The notes below the pieces were generated by a model. That model did no database searches. It saw only the letters and a program-made list of their open reading frames with translations, and was not told the DNA's origin. Made by a program: the position numbers and the translations under genes. Source: Promicromonospora sukumoe 327MFSha3.1 (GTDB taxonomy: Bacteria > Actinomycetota > Actinomycetes > Actinomycetales > Cellulomonadaceae). From it: 64,000 nucleotides of DNA. The DNA is taken from the NCBI RefSeq assembly GCF_000385135.1, contig NZ_ARQM01000012.1, positions 186,001-250,000 on the forward strand, read 5' to 3'. Positions 16,801 to 23,973 of this stretch are shown here, one piece after another. Every line of letters begins with the position of its first letter. Position 1 is the stretch's first letter.

Positions 16801-17028
16801 GACGGGCCGGTGGACGTCACGCTCACCACGCCGTACGGGACGCGCTCGTTCAGCGGTGTGGCGGCGGGCGCTGCGGCGTACCAGTCGTTCGCGGTGCGTG
16901 CGGCGTCGGCGGAGGCGGGGGCGGTGGTGGTGCGGGCGACTGGGGCCGGTGGTTCCGCTGCTGCTGGTGCCGCGGCGCTGACGAACGAGGTCACGGTGGA
17001 GTACGGGGCGGTCAGCTGCCGCCCGTGA
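13876..17028 (+). CDS. Secreted multidomain GH43 glycosidase (arabinofuranosidase/arabinanase type)
   Basis: A 1050-residue exported enzyme. Signal peptide about 1-36. A five-bladed GH43 catalytic domain (about 40-340) shows the expected triad: base D57 in S-A-D-P-A-P-L, pKa modulator D199 in H-N-I-D-P-T-V, and acid E250 in F-F-E-A-P-W. It is followed by an F5/8C-like domain (about 370-530), Ig-like and chitobiase-type repeats (535-785), a second F5/8C-like domain (790-945), and the two-Cys module shared with two other proteins of the locus. A strong AGGAGGA site precedes the ATG at 13876; an in-frame upstream extension from 13729 is rejected because it would cross the operator and promoter. 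GH43 enzymes act on arabinan, arabinoxylan or arabinogalactan side chains; the exact substrate is not visible. Confidence 0.85.
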   Translation: MRQVRAGRPATAGTLAVVLATGLGAGVAAPAAQAADSYDFTSTQNPILADGSYYSADPAPLVVPAGAPGNDTGADQLYVYTGHDEAGETRNDFIMNEWGAFVTADPDAGEWTHHPSLMRPEDVFDWATPGRAYAGEVQEGLDGRYYWYVPVHEAASPASDKFGIGVAVSDSPTGPWTDHAGGPIVSQRLPAPNTIHNIDPTVLVDGTGDDARVFMYWGSFGNLRRVDLAQDMRTTVGDVRTVTGLTGFFEAPWLFERNGTYYLAYAGNNAGPTSACTPANYHACIAYATAPSAEGPWTYRGTVLPPVSSTTSHPGIVELDGQWWIAYHTADAEGGNHFRRSVALDKVEWDDTQDPPRMRPVTITPERQPDRTPRANIAQEARVTVSNDPVPTQYWVKALNDEIVRPNPLPPDMWGTWTGNNPPQQWVQYTWDQPVRVAGSQIEFWNDQPRGSGVGVAAPDSWRIQYWDADDGAWADVAGASGYPTGTAGFQSTSFDAVTTTQLRAVFDASTNGSTYSGVAVEEWKVLAEQASSVEPGRMTVEVGETDLPGTVRATYPGGVSLQVPAYWDALSADDVASPGSLDVEGSVLGYAAGRVTATVTVVDPSDTSGDSTAPEVVLTPSGSAGTGGWFRSAVRVRVAGTDDGGGRVTLSTSVDDAAPVVAEAVRYTDVEVTGDGEHTVTATATDRAGNVSAEAALGVRIDATAPRSTATVDEEARSVAVTAADATSGVARIEVAVDGGGFEPYSGAVPAPDGDRHDVRYRAVDRAGNAETARTVTIPADLSGPLTGNVAGLATPTASYTAGWNSVLALNDGLDPASPAQAQLWGTWSGNHPATQWAQYTWPRPIRLTAAEIKFWNDQPQGTGAGVARPDTWELSYWDEAAGEWAPVPDPSPAGTSATEFNRMTFEAVTTSRLRATVHANGNGSQYAAVAASEWRVIADDPGTGPVGPAVRVTADLRCVAGSAALAVRAVNEHDGPVDVTLTTPYGTRSFSGVAAGAAAYQSFAVRAASAEAGAVVVRATGAGGSAAAGAAALTNEVTVEYGAVSCRP

Positions 17029-17046
17029 CCCGCTCCGCGAGGTGCG

Positions 17047-17107
17047 CTTCTACCCAGTCATTGGGCCCGAAACCGGGGTGATTCCGGGCCCAATGGCTGG
17101 GTAGAAG
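17047..17107. terminator. Long hairpin A, 23-bp stem
   Basis: CTTCTACCCAGTCATTGGGC begins the left arm (17047-17069), and the right arm at 17085-17107 complements it with a single G-U at 17058/17096. The 15-nt loop is nearly identical to that of hairpin B. It lies 18 bp after the GH43 stop. There is no U-tract, so it could be a Rho-assisted or processing structure. Confidence 0.6.
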
Positions 17108-17143
17108 GCCCCGCGCGCCGCGGGGCGAATGTACGTCCGCGGA

Positions 17144-17186
17144 GTGTGTTGCTCTGCGTCGACAACGTCTACACGGAGCAACACAC
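17144..17186. repeat. Hairpin with 11-bp stem
   Basis: GTGTGTTGCTC (17144-17154) and GAGCAACACAC (17176-17186) are exact reverse complements around a 21-nt loop. It sits between the two longer hairpins and has no obvious separate role. Confidence 0.5.
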
Positions 17187-17302
17187 CCCGCTCGCGAAGG
17201 TTCTCCCCGGCTCGCGGGCGGACAACCCGGGAACCGAGCTGAGTGGCGTCATCCGGCGCGCAGCTTGCCCGACGTCGTTCGGACGCGGGAGCAGCCCCAC
17301 AG

Positions 17303-17377
17303 AAGTGCGCTTCTACCCAGCCATTAGGCCCGAAACCAGGGTGATTCCGGGCCTAATGGCTGGGTAGAAGCGCACTT
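17303..17377. terminator. Long hairpin B, perfect 30-bp stem
   Basis: Arms 17303-17332 and 17348-17377 are exact reverse complements around a 15-nt loop. The arm shares GCGCTTCTACCCAG and GGCCCG with hairpin A, but A's G-C pair at the TTGGG position is an A-T pair here, changed on both arms. It lies 44 bp beyond the stop of the leftward cytosolic GH127 gene and also faces the GH43 gene, so it suits a bidirectional terminator. Confidence 0.65.
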
Positions 17378-17420
17378 TCGCGGGCGCGGGGGGGGTGGGG
17401 CGGGGTCGGTCAGGTCGGGG

Positions 17421-19442
17421 TCAGAGGGTCGGGAGCCAGACGCGCATCGTGGCCGGGCCTCGGTTGGCCCAGTCGTGGTACGCGACCAGCGGCACGTCGT
17501 GGAGCTCGGGACGCGGCGCCGGGTCGACGTCGGCGGCCGTCGCGTACGGCCAGCCGACGACGTCGGTGTCACCGCTGTCAGCGGCACCAGCGCCACCAAC
17601 AGCACCGGCACCGGCGACACCCCGGCGTCCCGCACGGACATACACCACGCCGTCCGCCTCCCAGGGCGGGACCGAGGCGTCGACCACGATGTCGTCCACA
17701 CCACCGTCAGCACCGCCGCCGTCAGCACCAGCTGCCCCCAGCCCAACCGCCGCCAGGTCCACCGACTCCAGGCACAGCACCTCCGGGCCGCGCTGGACCG
17801 CGACGCAGCCGCGGACGGCGTCGATGTGCGGGTCGGGCACCACGAAGCGCGGGGCAACATCGAGGTCGAGCACCACCACACCCCCGGTCCGCGGCCCGGC
17901 CACCTCGACCAGCCCCGGCCCCACCTCGCGGACAGCACCGTCGCCCACCCCCACTCGCGCGGAAGAAGACCACGCCGGCACCCGCAGCGTGAGCGTCCAG
18001 TCGCCCGCGGGCGCGGCCACGACGCGCACCTCGACGCGACCCTCGCCCGGGTAGTCCGTGACGACATCGAGCCCGACCCGCTCCCCTGACGGCAGCTCGG
18101 CCCGGATCTCGGCGGGGGCGTACTGGTGGAGCTGCACACCGGCGTCGTCCACGGTGGCGACGTACGCCGCGAGGCTCGCGAAGGTGCGGGCCACGTTGGG
18201 CGGGCAGCAGGAGACCTCGAACCACGGCGCGCGCAGCGACGCCTCGGCGCGCTTGCTCACCACGTCGGTGTCGACGTGCTCGGCGGGGACGCGCTGGTGC
18301 AGCGTGTTCGCGTAGAAGAAGGACTGCCCGTCGTGCGCGGGCGAGGTCGCGACCACGTTCGTCAGGGCGCGCTCGATCGCGTCGGCGTGCTCGGCGCCGC
18401 CGCGGGCCAGCAGGAGCCGCCACGACACCATGACGGAGCCCACGCTCGCGCACGTCTCGGAGTACGCGCGGTCCGGGGGCAGCACCCAGTCGTCGCCGAA
18501 CGCCTCGTCCTGGTGGTGGGAGCCCTGACCGCCGGTCACGTACGTGCGCCGGGCCTGGGCGCGCGCCCACTGGCCGGCGACGGCGTCGAGCAGCCCGGCG
18601 TCGCCCGTCTCGACCGCGACGTCGACCGCCCCCGCGGCCAGGTAGTTGGCGCGCACGGCGTGCCCGTGGAGCACCTCGGCCTCGCGCACCGGCACGTCGT
18701 CCTGGTAGTAGGAGCGGCCGAACTCGATGTCGGCGAGCACGCCGTGCCCGCGCCGCTCGACGAACAGCGCAGCCTGCGCGAGGTAGCGCGGCTCGCCCAG
18801 GGCCCGGCCGAGCTCGGCCAGGCCCACCTCGACCTCCGCGTGCCCGCAGATCCCCTGGTTGCCGTCGGCGCCGAAGGTGGCGCACACGTGGTCGGCGCTG
18901 CGCCGGGCGACCTGGACCAGGAGGTCGTCGGTGCCGCCCGTCCGGGCCCGCGCCGCGGCCGCCTGGAACAGGTGGCCCTGGCAGTACAGCTCGTGCCCCC
19001 ACTCCAGGTCGGTGTAGCGCGGCTGCTGACCGGGGCGGCCGAACCGCGTGCCGATGTACCCGTCCGGCTCCTGGGCGGCGGCCACCCGGGCGACGATCGC
19101 GTCGAACCGGCCCCGCAGGTCGTCGTCGGGCCGGCGACCGAGCTCCCACGCCATGGCCTCCAGCAGCTTGTACACCTCCGAGTCGCTGAACTCCCGGCCG
19201 CGCCGGCCCTCGGCCAGGACCGGGCCGCCCGAGACGGCCAGGTCGAAGTTGCCGAGCCAGCCCTCGCGCTCGAGCCAGTGCTCGATGTGCGCCAGGGTCG
19301 CGGTGGCGTTCACCTCCTGGCGGCGGGCCCAGGGGCCGCCGGTGATGCGCACCTGGTCGAGGCCGAGGGGCTGCAGTCGGCCGGTCGACGGCGCGACGGG
19401 CGTGGGCGCGGCGGCGCCACGGTGTCCGGTCGGGAAGAGCAT
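17421..19442 (-). CDS. Cytosolic GH127 beta-L-arabinofuranosidase (HypBA1-like)
   Basis: A 673-residue DUF1680/GH127 enzyme without signal peptide. It carries the zinc and nucleophile set E329-x-C331 (in Y-S-E-T-C-A-S-V-G) and C412-C413 (in V-S-C-C-P-P-N-V-A-R), the exact HypBA1-type C-C-P-P-N signature. G-H-E-L-Y-C-Q-G-H-L-F-Q-A lies earlier. The length and motif order are typical of the bacterial beta-L-arabinofuranosidase that cleaves imported beta-arabinobiose. The ATG at 19442 is chosen for the GGAGG site 8 nt upstream. It is the last gene of the operon behind the binding protein and two permeases, which fits hydrolysis of an imported oligosaccharide. A run of Ala/Gly/Asp-rich residues near 590-640 looks like a lineage-specific insertion. 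Confidence 0.9.
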   Translation of the reverse strand: MLFPTGHRGAAAPTPVAPSTGRLQPLGLDQVRITGGPWARRQEVNATATLAHIEHWLEREGWLGNFDLAVSGGPVLAEGRRGREFSDSEVYKLLEAMAWELGRRPDDDLRGRFDAIVARVAAAQEPDGYIGTRFGRPGQQPRYTDLEWGHELYCQGHLFQAAAARARTGGTDDLLVQVARRSADHVCATFGADGNQGICGHAEVEVGLAELGRALGEPRYLAQAALFVERRGHGVLADIEFGRSYYQDDVPVREAEVLHGHAVRANYLAAGAVDVAVETGDAGLLDAVAGQWARAQARRTYVTGGQGSHHQDEAFGDDWVLPPDRAYSETCASVGSVMVSWRLLLARGGAEHADAIERALTNVVATSPAHDGQSFFYANTLHQRVPAEHVDTDVVSKRAEASLRAPWFEVSCCPPNVARTFASLAAYVATVDDAGVQLHQYAPAEIRAELPSGERVGLDVVTDYPGEGRVEVRVVAAPAGDWTLTLRVPAWSSSARVGVGDGAVREVGPGLVEVAGPRTGGVVVLDLDVAPRFVVPDPHIDAVRGCVAVQRGPEVLCLESVDLAAVGLGAAGADGGGADGGVDDIVVDASVPPWEADGVVYVRAGRRGVAGAGAVGGAGAADSGDTDVVGWPYATAADVDPAPRPELHDVPLVAYHDWANRGPATMRVWLPTL

Positions 19443-19491
19443 GCGGGGACCTCCGGGAAGAGATGGACGGGCTGTTCGGGGCGCGGGGCGG

Positions 19492-20403
19492 TCAGCCCTT
19501 GAGCGCACCGGACATGAACCCGCGGACGTAGTGCCGCTGGAGCAGGAGGAACAGGACGACGCACGGCAGCGCCATGACGACGACGCCGGCCTCGGTGGCG
19601 CCGTAGTCGACGATCCCCATGACCTGCGCCCGGAGGTTCGCCACGGCGAGCGGGAGCGGGATCTTGGTGGAGTCGGAGATGAGGATGAGCGGCGCGACGA
19701 AGTCGTTCCACGCCGCGAGGAAGGCGAACAGGCCGACCGTGATGATCCCGGGCTTGACCGCCGGGAGCAGCACGGTGCGCAGGGCCCGGAACGAGGAGCA
19801 GCCGTCCACGAGGGCCGCCTCGTCCAGCTCGCGCGGGACGGCGTCGAACGAGATGCGCATCATGAACGTCGCGAACGGGAGCTGGAACACCGTCAGCACG
19901 AGCGCCAGGCCGACCAGCGTGTTCTGCAGCCCGATCGCGTTGAGCATCACGTACAGCGGGATGAGCAGCGTGGCGTACGGGACCATGAGGATCGCGAGCG
20001 TGAGCAGGAACAGCACGTTGCGGCCCGGGAACCTGAAGCGGGAGAACGCGTAGCCGCCCAGCACCGAGGCCACCAGCGTGAACAGCACCGTCATGGTGGA
20101 GACCAGCGTGGAGTTGAGCAGGTACTGGGGCAGCCCGGCCTGGTACTCCATGAGGGTGGCGTAGTTGCCCAGCCCCCAGCCGTCGACCTGGCTGCTGCCG
20201 GGCTGGGGCGCCACGGAGGCGACGCCGGCCCAGATCAGCGGGAAGACGAAGACGAGGGCGAGCCCGCCGGTCAGCACCCAGTACGGCGTGCGCAGGGCGA
20301 TCCCGGCGAGGCGGGCCCGGGTTGCGCGCGGACGGCGCCGCGCCTGCGGACGGGTGGGGCCGGGCGGGCTGGCCGCGCCGGCGGGGAGTGCGGTCGTGGT
20401 CAT
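19492..20403 (-). CDS. Carbohydrate ABC transporter permease (MalG type)
   Basis: A 303-residue inner-membrane permease of the CUT1 family. After a basic N-terminal tail of about 35 residues there are six predicted helices. The EAA-type cytoplasmic loop reads D-E-A-A-L-V-D-G-C-S-S-F-R-A-L-R-T-V-L-L-P, which docks the ATPase. The protein ends in G-A-L-K-G, the usual MalG ending. AGGAGGAC precedes the ATG at 20403, one base after the stop of the partner permease. No ATPase gene is present, so a shared MsiK-like ATPase encoded elsewhere is expected, as is usual for CUT1 systems in actinobacteria. Confidence 0.9.
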   Translation of the reverse strand: MTTTALPAGAASPPGPTRPQARRRPRATRARLAGIALRTPYWVLTGGLALVFVFPLIWAGVASVAPQPGSSQVDGWGLGNYATLMEYQAGLPQYLLNSTLVSTMTVLFTLVASVLGGYAFSRFRFPGRNVLFLLTLAILMVPYATLLIPLYVMLNAIGLQNTLVGLALVLTVFQLPFATFMMRISFDAVPRELDEAALVDGCSSFRALRTVLLPAVKPGIITVGLFAFLAAWNDFVAPLILISDSTKIPLPLAVANLRAQVMGIVDYGATEAGVVVMALPCVVLFLLLQRHYVRGFMSGALKG

Positions 20404-20404
20404 G

Positions 20405-21334
20405 TCAGTCCTCCTGGCCTGCGCGCATGGCACGCATCTGGGCCACGTTCACGACGACGAGCACGACCAGGACGACGATCGACAGCGCGGCCGCGATGCC
20501 GAGGTCGTTCTGCCCCTGGAAGGCCACGTTGTAGATGAGCTGGACGACCGTGAGCGTGCTGTTGTCCGGCCCGCCCTTGGTCAGGATGTAGAACTGGTCG
20601 AACGCGAGCAGCGAGCCGGTCACGCACAGCACCGTGCACAGCGCCAGCGACGGGCGCAGCAGCGGCAGCGTCACGTGGAGAAAGCTCTGCCACCGGTTGG
20701 CGCCGTCCATCCGGGCGGCCTCGATCACCTCGTGCGGGATGCCCTGCAGCCCCACCATGAGCAGCAGCATGTAGAACCCGGCGAACCGCCAGACGACGAG
20801 GAACACTGTGGACCACAGCGCGCTGTCGGGGGTGCCGAGGAACGACACCGGGCCGTCGGCCAGCCCGAGGCGCTGCAGCAGCGGCGACAGCGGGCCGACC
20901 TGCGGCGAGTACAGCGCGTAGAACAGGAGCGACGCCGACGCCAGGCCGAGCGCGCTGGGCACCAGGATCGAGGTGCGCAGCACCGCGGACCAGCGGCTCG
21001 ACTCCTGCACCAGCAGCGCGAGGCCCAGGCCGAGGCCGATGAGCAGCACCGTGGCGATCAGCGTGTACTTCAGCGTGAAGACGACCGAGTCCCAGAAGAA
21101 CCGGTGCGTGACGGCGTCGACGTAGTTCTCGGGCGCGTTGAGCCCCTGGTTGCCGGCCAAGAGCGGCCAGTCGGAGAGCGACATCTGCCCCACCAGCAGC
21201 ACGGGCAGGACGAACAGGCCCACCACGAGCAGGGCGGTCGGCGCGGCGTAGGCCCAGCCGTGCAGCGCACGACGGCGCGCGACGGCGACGACGGCGGGCC
21301 GGGTGGGCGGGGAGGCGGAAGGGGTGACGGGCAC
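20405..21334 (-). CDS. Carbohydrate ABC transporter permease (MalF type)
   Basis: A 309-residue CUT1 permease with six predicted helices and the ATPase-docking loop E-A-A-R-M-D-G-A-N-R-W-Q-S-F-L-H-V-T-L-P-L-L. The start is taken as the GTG at 21334 (V-P-V-T-P-S-A-S), because GAGGAG lies 8 nt upstream. The same frame is open much further upstream, but that part overlaps the binding-protein gene and is a shadow. It pairs with the MalG-type permease immediately downstream and with the lipoprotein upstream to import the oligosaccharide product of the secreted enzymes. Confidence 0.9.
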   Translation of the reverse strand: MPVTPSASPPTRPAVVAVARRRALHGWAYAAPTALLVVGLFVLPVLLVGQMSLSDWPLLAGNQGLNAPENYVDAVTHRFFWDSVVFTLKYTLIATVLLIGLGLGLALLVQESSRWSAVLRTSILVPSALGLASASLLFYALYSPQVGPLSPLLQRLGLADGPVSFLGTPDSALWSTVFLVVWRFAGFYMLLLMVGLQGIPHEVIEAARMDGANRWQSFLHVTLPLLRPSLALCTVLCVTGSLLAFDQFYILTKGGPDNSTLTVVQLIYNVAFQGQNDLGIAAALSIVVLVVLVVVNVAQMRAMRAGQED

Positions 21335-21429
21335 GGGGATGCTCCTCGTCGGCAGGGCGAGTAGACGGGGCGCGTGGTCCCGCCGCGCCGGGGCGACGGC
21401 GGGACCACGCAGGAGGGACTGCGGCGGGG

Positions 21430-22737
21430 CTACTGCCCCAGCACGGCGGTGATCTCCTCGTTGTCGGGCTCGACGGTGCCGCCCTCGCCGAACACCTCGT
21501 TGCGGATCATGGTCATCCACGGGCTGCCGGGGGCGTTGAACGCCTGCTGGAAGTTGATCGCGAGCGGGGTGCGGCCCTGGGCCGCGACCTCGTTGACGGC
21601 CAGCACGCGCGGGTCCTTCGACGAGTACTCGTTCTCCGCCAGGTCGCCGCGCGAGACCACGTCGCCGTTCTTGGCCAGCACCTCGACCTGGGCCTCCTCC
21701 GACATCAGCCAGGACATGAAGTTCCAGGCCTGGTCGGCGTTCTCGGAGTCCTTGGAGATGCCGATGCCGTCGCCGCCCACGAAGGTGGACGCGCCGCCGT
21801 CGGGCCCCGGGATGGGCGCGACGCCCACCTCGCCGAGCGCCTCGTCCGCCGTGGCGAGCATGGTGGCCGGGAACGGCATGACGCCGACCTCGCCCTCCAG
21901 GAACGGGCCGGTCCAGGTGGCGCCGGTCTCCTCCTTGGAGCCCTCGCCCACGGCGTCGGAGTCCACGAGGTCCTTCCAGACGCCGTACACCTCCTGCGCG
22001 GTGTCGCCCGCCAGGAGCGACTCGGTGCCGTCCTCGTTCATGACGTCCTCGCCGGCGGCCCAGATCTGGGGGAACCAGGTGAAGACGAGGCAGCCGCCGC
22101 AGTTTCCGCCGAAGTAGGTGCCGTTCACGTCGCCGCCGAGCTCGTCGACGGCCTTGGCCTGCTCGGAGAACTCGGCCAGGGTTGTCGGCCCCTGCTCGGG
22201 GTCCAGGCCGGCCTGCTCGTAGAGGTCCTTGTTGTAGAACATGACCGACACGTCGAGCACGAACGGCAGCACGTGCTGCCGCCCGTCCAGCGTGCCACCG
22301 GCCAGGTGGCCCTGGTTGATCTGGTCGGCGTGGTCGAGCTCCGCGATCGCGTCGGTCACGTCGGCGAACAGGCCCTGCTGCACCCAGTTCGGCACGTAGA
22401 CGATGTCGGCCGCGAACAGGTCGGGCAGGCCGCCGCTGCCCGCGGCGGCGCCGACCTTCGCGACGTAGTCGTCGTTGGGCACGACGGTGAGCTCGACCTG
22501 GTTCTCGTGCGACGCGTTGTACGCCTCGACCAGCAGGTTCGCCTGCTGCTCCAGCGGGGCGCGGGTCCAGAGCGTGAGCTCGGCGCCGTCGTCGACGCCC
22601 TCGGCCGAGACCTGCGCCTCCTGCGTGCCGCCGTCCGCGCTCGACGTGCCGCACGCGGCGAGCACCGAGCCCGCCAGACCGGCCGCGAGGAAGGAGGCCA
22701 CGAGCCTCGCGCTCGCCCTGCGGTGGGTAGCCATCAT
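21430..22737 (-). CDS. Sugar ABC transporter substrate-binding lipoprotein
   Basis: A 435-residue family-1 extracellular solute-binding protein. The signal peptide ends in the lipobox V-L-A-A-C, giving an acylated Cys. The mature part shows L-T-L-W-T-R-A, L-P-D-L-F-A-A-D and the I-P-G-P-D-G-G-A-S-T-F-V-G-G-D-G-I-G-I-S segment typical of the MalE/UgpB group. An unusual G-G-N-C-G-G-C stretch places two further cysteines in the mature protein. Two tandem ATG codons (22737 and 22734) follow AAGGAG; the first is used. It heads the transport operon and is divergent from the LacI-family regulator, with a strong promoter and candidate operator between them. Confidence 0.9.
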   Translation of the reverse strand: MMATHRRASARLVASFLAAGLAGSVLAACGTSSADGGTQEAQVSAEGVDDGAELTLWTRAPLEQQANLLVEAYNASHENQVELTVVPNDDYVAKVGAAAGSGGLPDLFAADIVYVPNWVQQGLFADVTDAIAELDHADQINQGHLAGGTLDGRQHVLPFVLDVSVMFYNKDLYEQAGLDPEQGPTTLAEFSEQAKAVDELGGDVNGTYFGGNCGGCLVFTWFPQIWAAGEDVMNEDGTESLLAGDTAQEVYGVWKDLVDSDAVGEGSKEETGATWTGPFLEGEVGVMPFPATMLATADEALGEVGVAPIPGPDGGASTFVGGDGIGISKDSENADQAWNFMSWLMSEEAQVEVLAKNGDVVSRGDLAENEYSSKDPRVLAVNEVAAQGRTPLAINFQQAFNAPGSPWMTMIRNEVFGEGGTVEPDNEEITAVLGQ

Positions 22738-22792
22738 CAGTCTCCTTGACTTCGTCGTCACTCGGCCGGTGGATGAGCATGTGGGAGACCCG

Positions 22793-22852
22793 ATGCCGAA
22801 ACCGTCCGAAAAGGCTTTCTGTGACTGTAGGGTGGGCGTGCCACCACGTCAA
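22793..22852 (-). promoter_or_regulatory. Promoter and downstream operator of the sugar-transport operon
   Basis: On the minus strand TTGACG (22852-22847) and TACAGT (22829-22824) are separated by 17 bp, a near-consensus sigma-70-type promoter. Initiation is expected near 22817. Immediately downstream (22793-22814) the minus strand reads TTTTCGG, ACGG, TTTCGGCAT, a doubled element like those in the 13728-13801 repeat. A repressor bound here would block the transcription start. Confidence 0.65.
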
Positions 22853-22878
22853 GGACGAACCTTCGTCACGTTTGTGTT

Positions 22879-22896
22879 ACACCTTTTCGGTACTGT
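22879..22896 (+). promoter_or_regulatory. Candidate operator overlapping the lacI -10
   Basis: ACACCTTTTCGGTAC (22879-22893) contains the same TTTTCGGTA core as the other sites and overlaps TACTGT (22891-22896), the best -10 for the regulator gene. This fits negative autoregulation. Only a single element is visible rather than a doubled one. Confidence 0.45.
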
Positions 22897-22923
22897 TCGA
22901 CCTCGAACTCCCAGGAGGAAGCC

Positions 22924-23946
22924 ATGGCCTCGGGCGAAACGCCGCGCAACGCCACCCTGACCGACGTCGCCCGCCTCGCGGGGGTCTCGATCGCCACCGC
23001 CTCGAAGGCCATCAACGGCCGCGCCCAGGTGCGCGCCGAGACCCGCACCCGGGTGCTCGAGGCCGCCGAGCAGCTCTCGTTCGCGCCGAACGCGCTGGCA
23101 CGCGGGCTGCTCCAGGGCCGCACCGGGACGGTCGGCCTGCTCACCTCCGACCTGGAGGGCCGCTTCTCGATCCCGGTGCTGATGGGCGCCGAGGACGCGT
23201 TCGGCGCCGGCCAGGTCTCCGTCTTCCTGTGCGACGCCCGCGGCGACGCGATCCGCGAGCAGCACCACATCCGGGCGCTGCTGTCGCGCCGCGTCGAGGG
23301 GCTGATCGTCGTCGGCTCGCGCACGGACCCGCGGCCGCCGCTGACCGGCGACCTCCCGGTGCCCGTGGTCTACGCGTACGCGCCGTCGGAGAACCCGGAG
23401 GACATCTCGATCACGGCCAACAACGTCGAGGCGGGCGGGCTCGCGATCGACCACCTGCTGGCCTGCGGACGACGCCGGATCGCGCACGTCACGGGCGACG
23501 CCTCCTACGCCGCCGCGCAGGACCGCAGCCGCGGCGCGGAGCGCGCCATGGCCGAGGCCGGGCTGGAGCTCGTGGGCGGCCGCACGTTCTTCGGGTCCTG
23601 GAGCGAGGGCTGGGGCCGCGGGGTGGCGAGCATGATCCTGGACCAGTACCCGGACGTCGACGGGTTCTTCTGCGGCAGTGACCAGATCGCCCGCGGCGTG
23701 CTGGACACGCTGCGCGAGAAGGGCCGCGACGTGCCGCGCGACATCTCCGTGATCGGGTTCGACAACTGGGCGGTGCTGACCACGAACACCCGGCCGCAGC
23801 TCACGAGCGTCGACATGAACCTGGAGCAGGTGGGCCGCGTCGCCGCGCGCCGGCTGTTCGAGGCGATCGAAGGACAGGCGGCCTCGGGCATCGAGGAGCT
23901 ACCGTGCCGCATAGTCACCCGGGAGTCGTCGGTCCCGGTCCCGTGA
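22924..23946 (+). CDS. LacI-family transcriptional regulator of the arabinofuranoside island
   Basis: A 340-residue repressor. The N-terminal HTH reads T-L-T-D-V-A-R-L-A-G-V-S-I-A-T-A-S-K-A-I-N-G, and the hinge helix is P-N-A-L-A-R-G-L-L-Q-G. A periplasmic-binding-like sensor domain (about 60-335) follows with V-I-G-F-D-N-W and L-T-S-V-D-M-N. AGGAGGAAG precedes the ATG at 22924. It is divergent from the transport operon, and repeated TTTTCGG elements flank both its own and the operon's promoter, and also lie between the GH43 and giant glycosidase genes. It therefore probably represses both clusters until an arabinose-containing ligand binds. The inducer is not known. Confidence 0.9.
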   Translation: MASGETPRNATLTDVARLAGVSIATASKAINGRAQVRAETRTRVLEAAEQLSFAPNALARGLLQGRTGTVGLLTSDLEGRFSIPVLMGAEDAFGAGQVSVFLCDARGDAIREQHHIRALLSRRVEGLIVVGSRTDPRPPLTGDLPVPVVYAYAPSENPEDISITANNVEAGGLAIDHLLACGRRRIAHVTGDASYAAAQDRSRGAERAMAEAGLELVGGRTFFGSWSEGWGRGVASMILDQYPDVDGFFCGSDQIARGVLDTLREKGRDVPRDISVIGFDNWAVLTTNTRPQLTSVDMNLEQVGRVAARRLFEAIEGQAASGIEELPCRIVTRESSVPVP

Positions 23947-23973
23947 CGGAGAGCTGACCGGAAGGAGCCTGAC

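Larger units (their letters stand above)
17029..17420. other. 392-bp convergent intergenic region with three hairpins
   Basis: No coding sequence is supported; a 73-codon open frame here spans the hairpins and has no convincing ribosome site. The region separates the convergent GH43 and cytosolic GH127 genes. It carries two homologous long inverted repeats (17047-17107 and 17303-17377) plus a shorter one (17144-17186) and a GC-rich CCCCGCG/CGCGGGG stem near 17109-17125. Confidence 0.6.

Noticed and set aside
17146-17367. 73-codon open frame between the convergent GH43 and GH127 genes
   Set aside because: It runs through two hairpins, lacks a ribosome site and has no recognisable product.
20405-22852. 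Single 815-codon frame appearing to fuse a permease with upstream sequence
   Set aside because: The upstream part overlaps the binding-protein gene out of frame; a GTG with GAGGAG at 21334 gives a normal permease.
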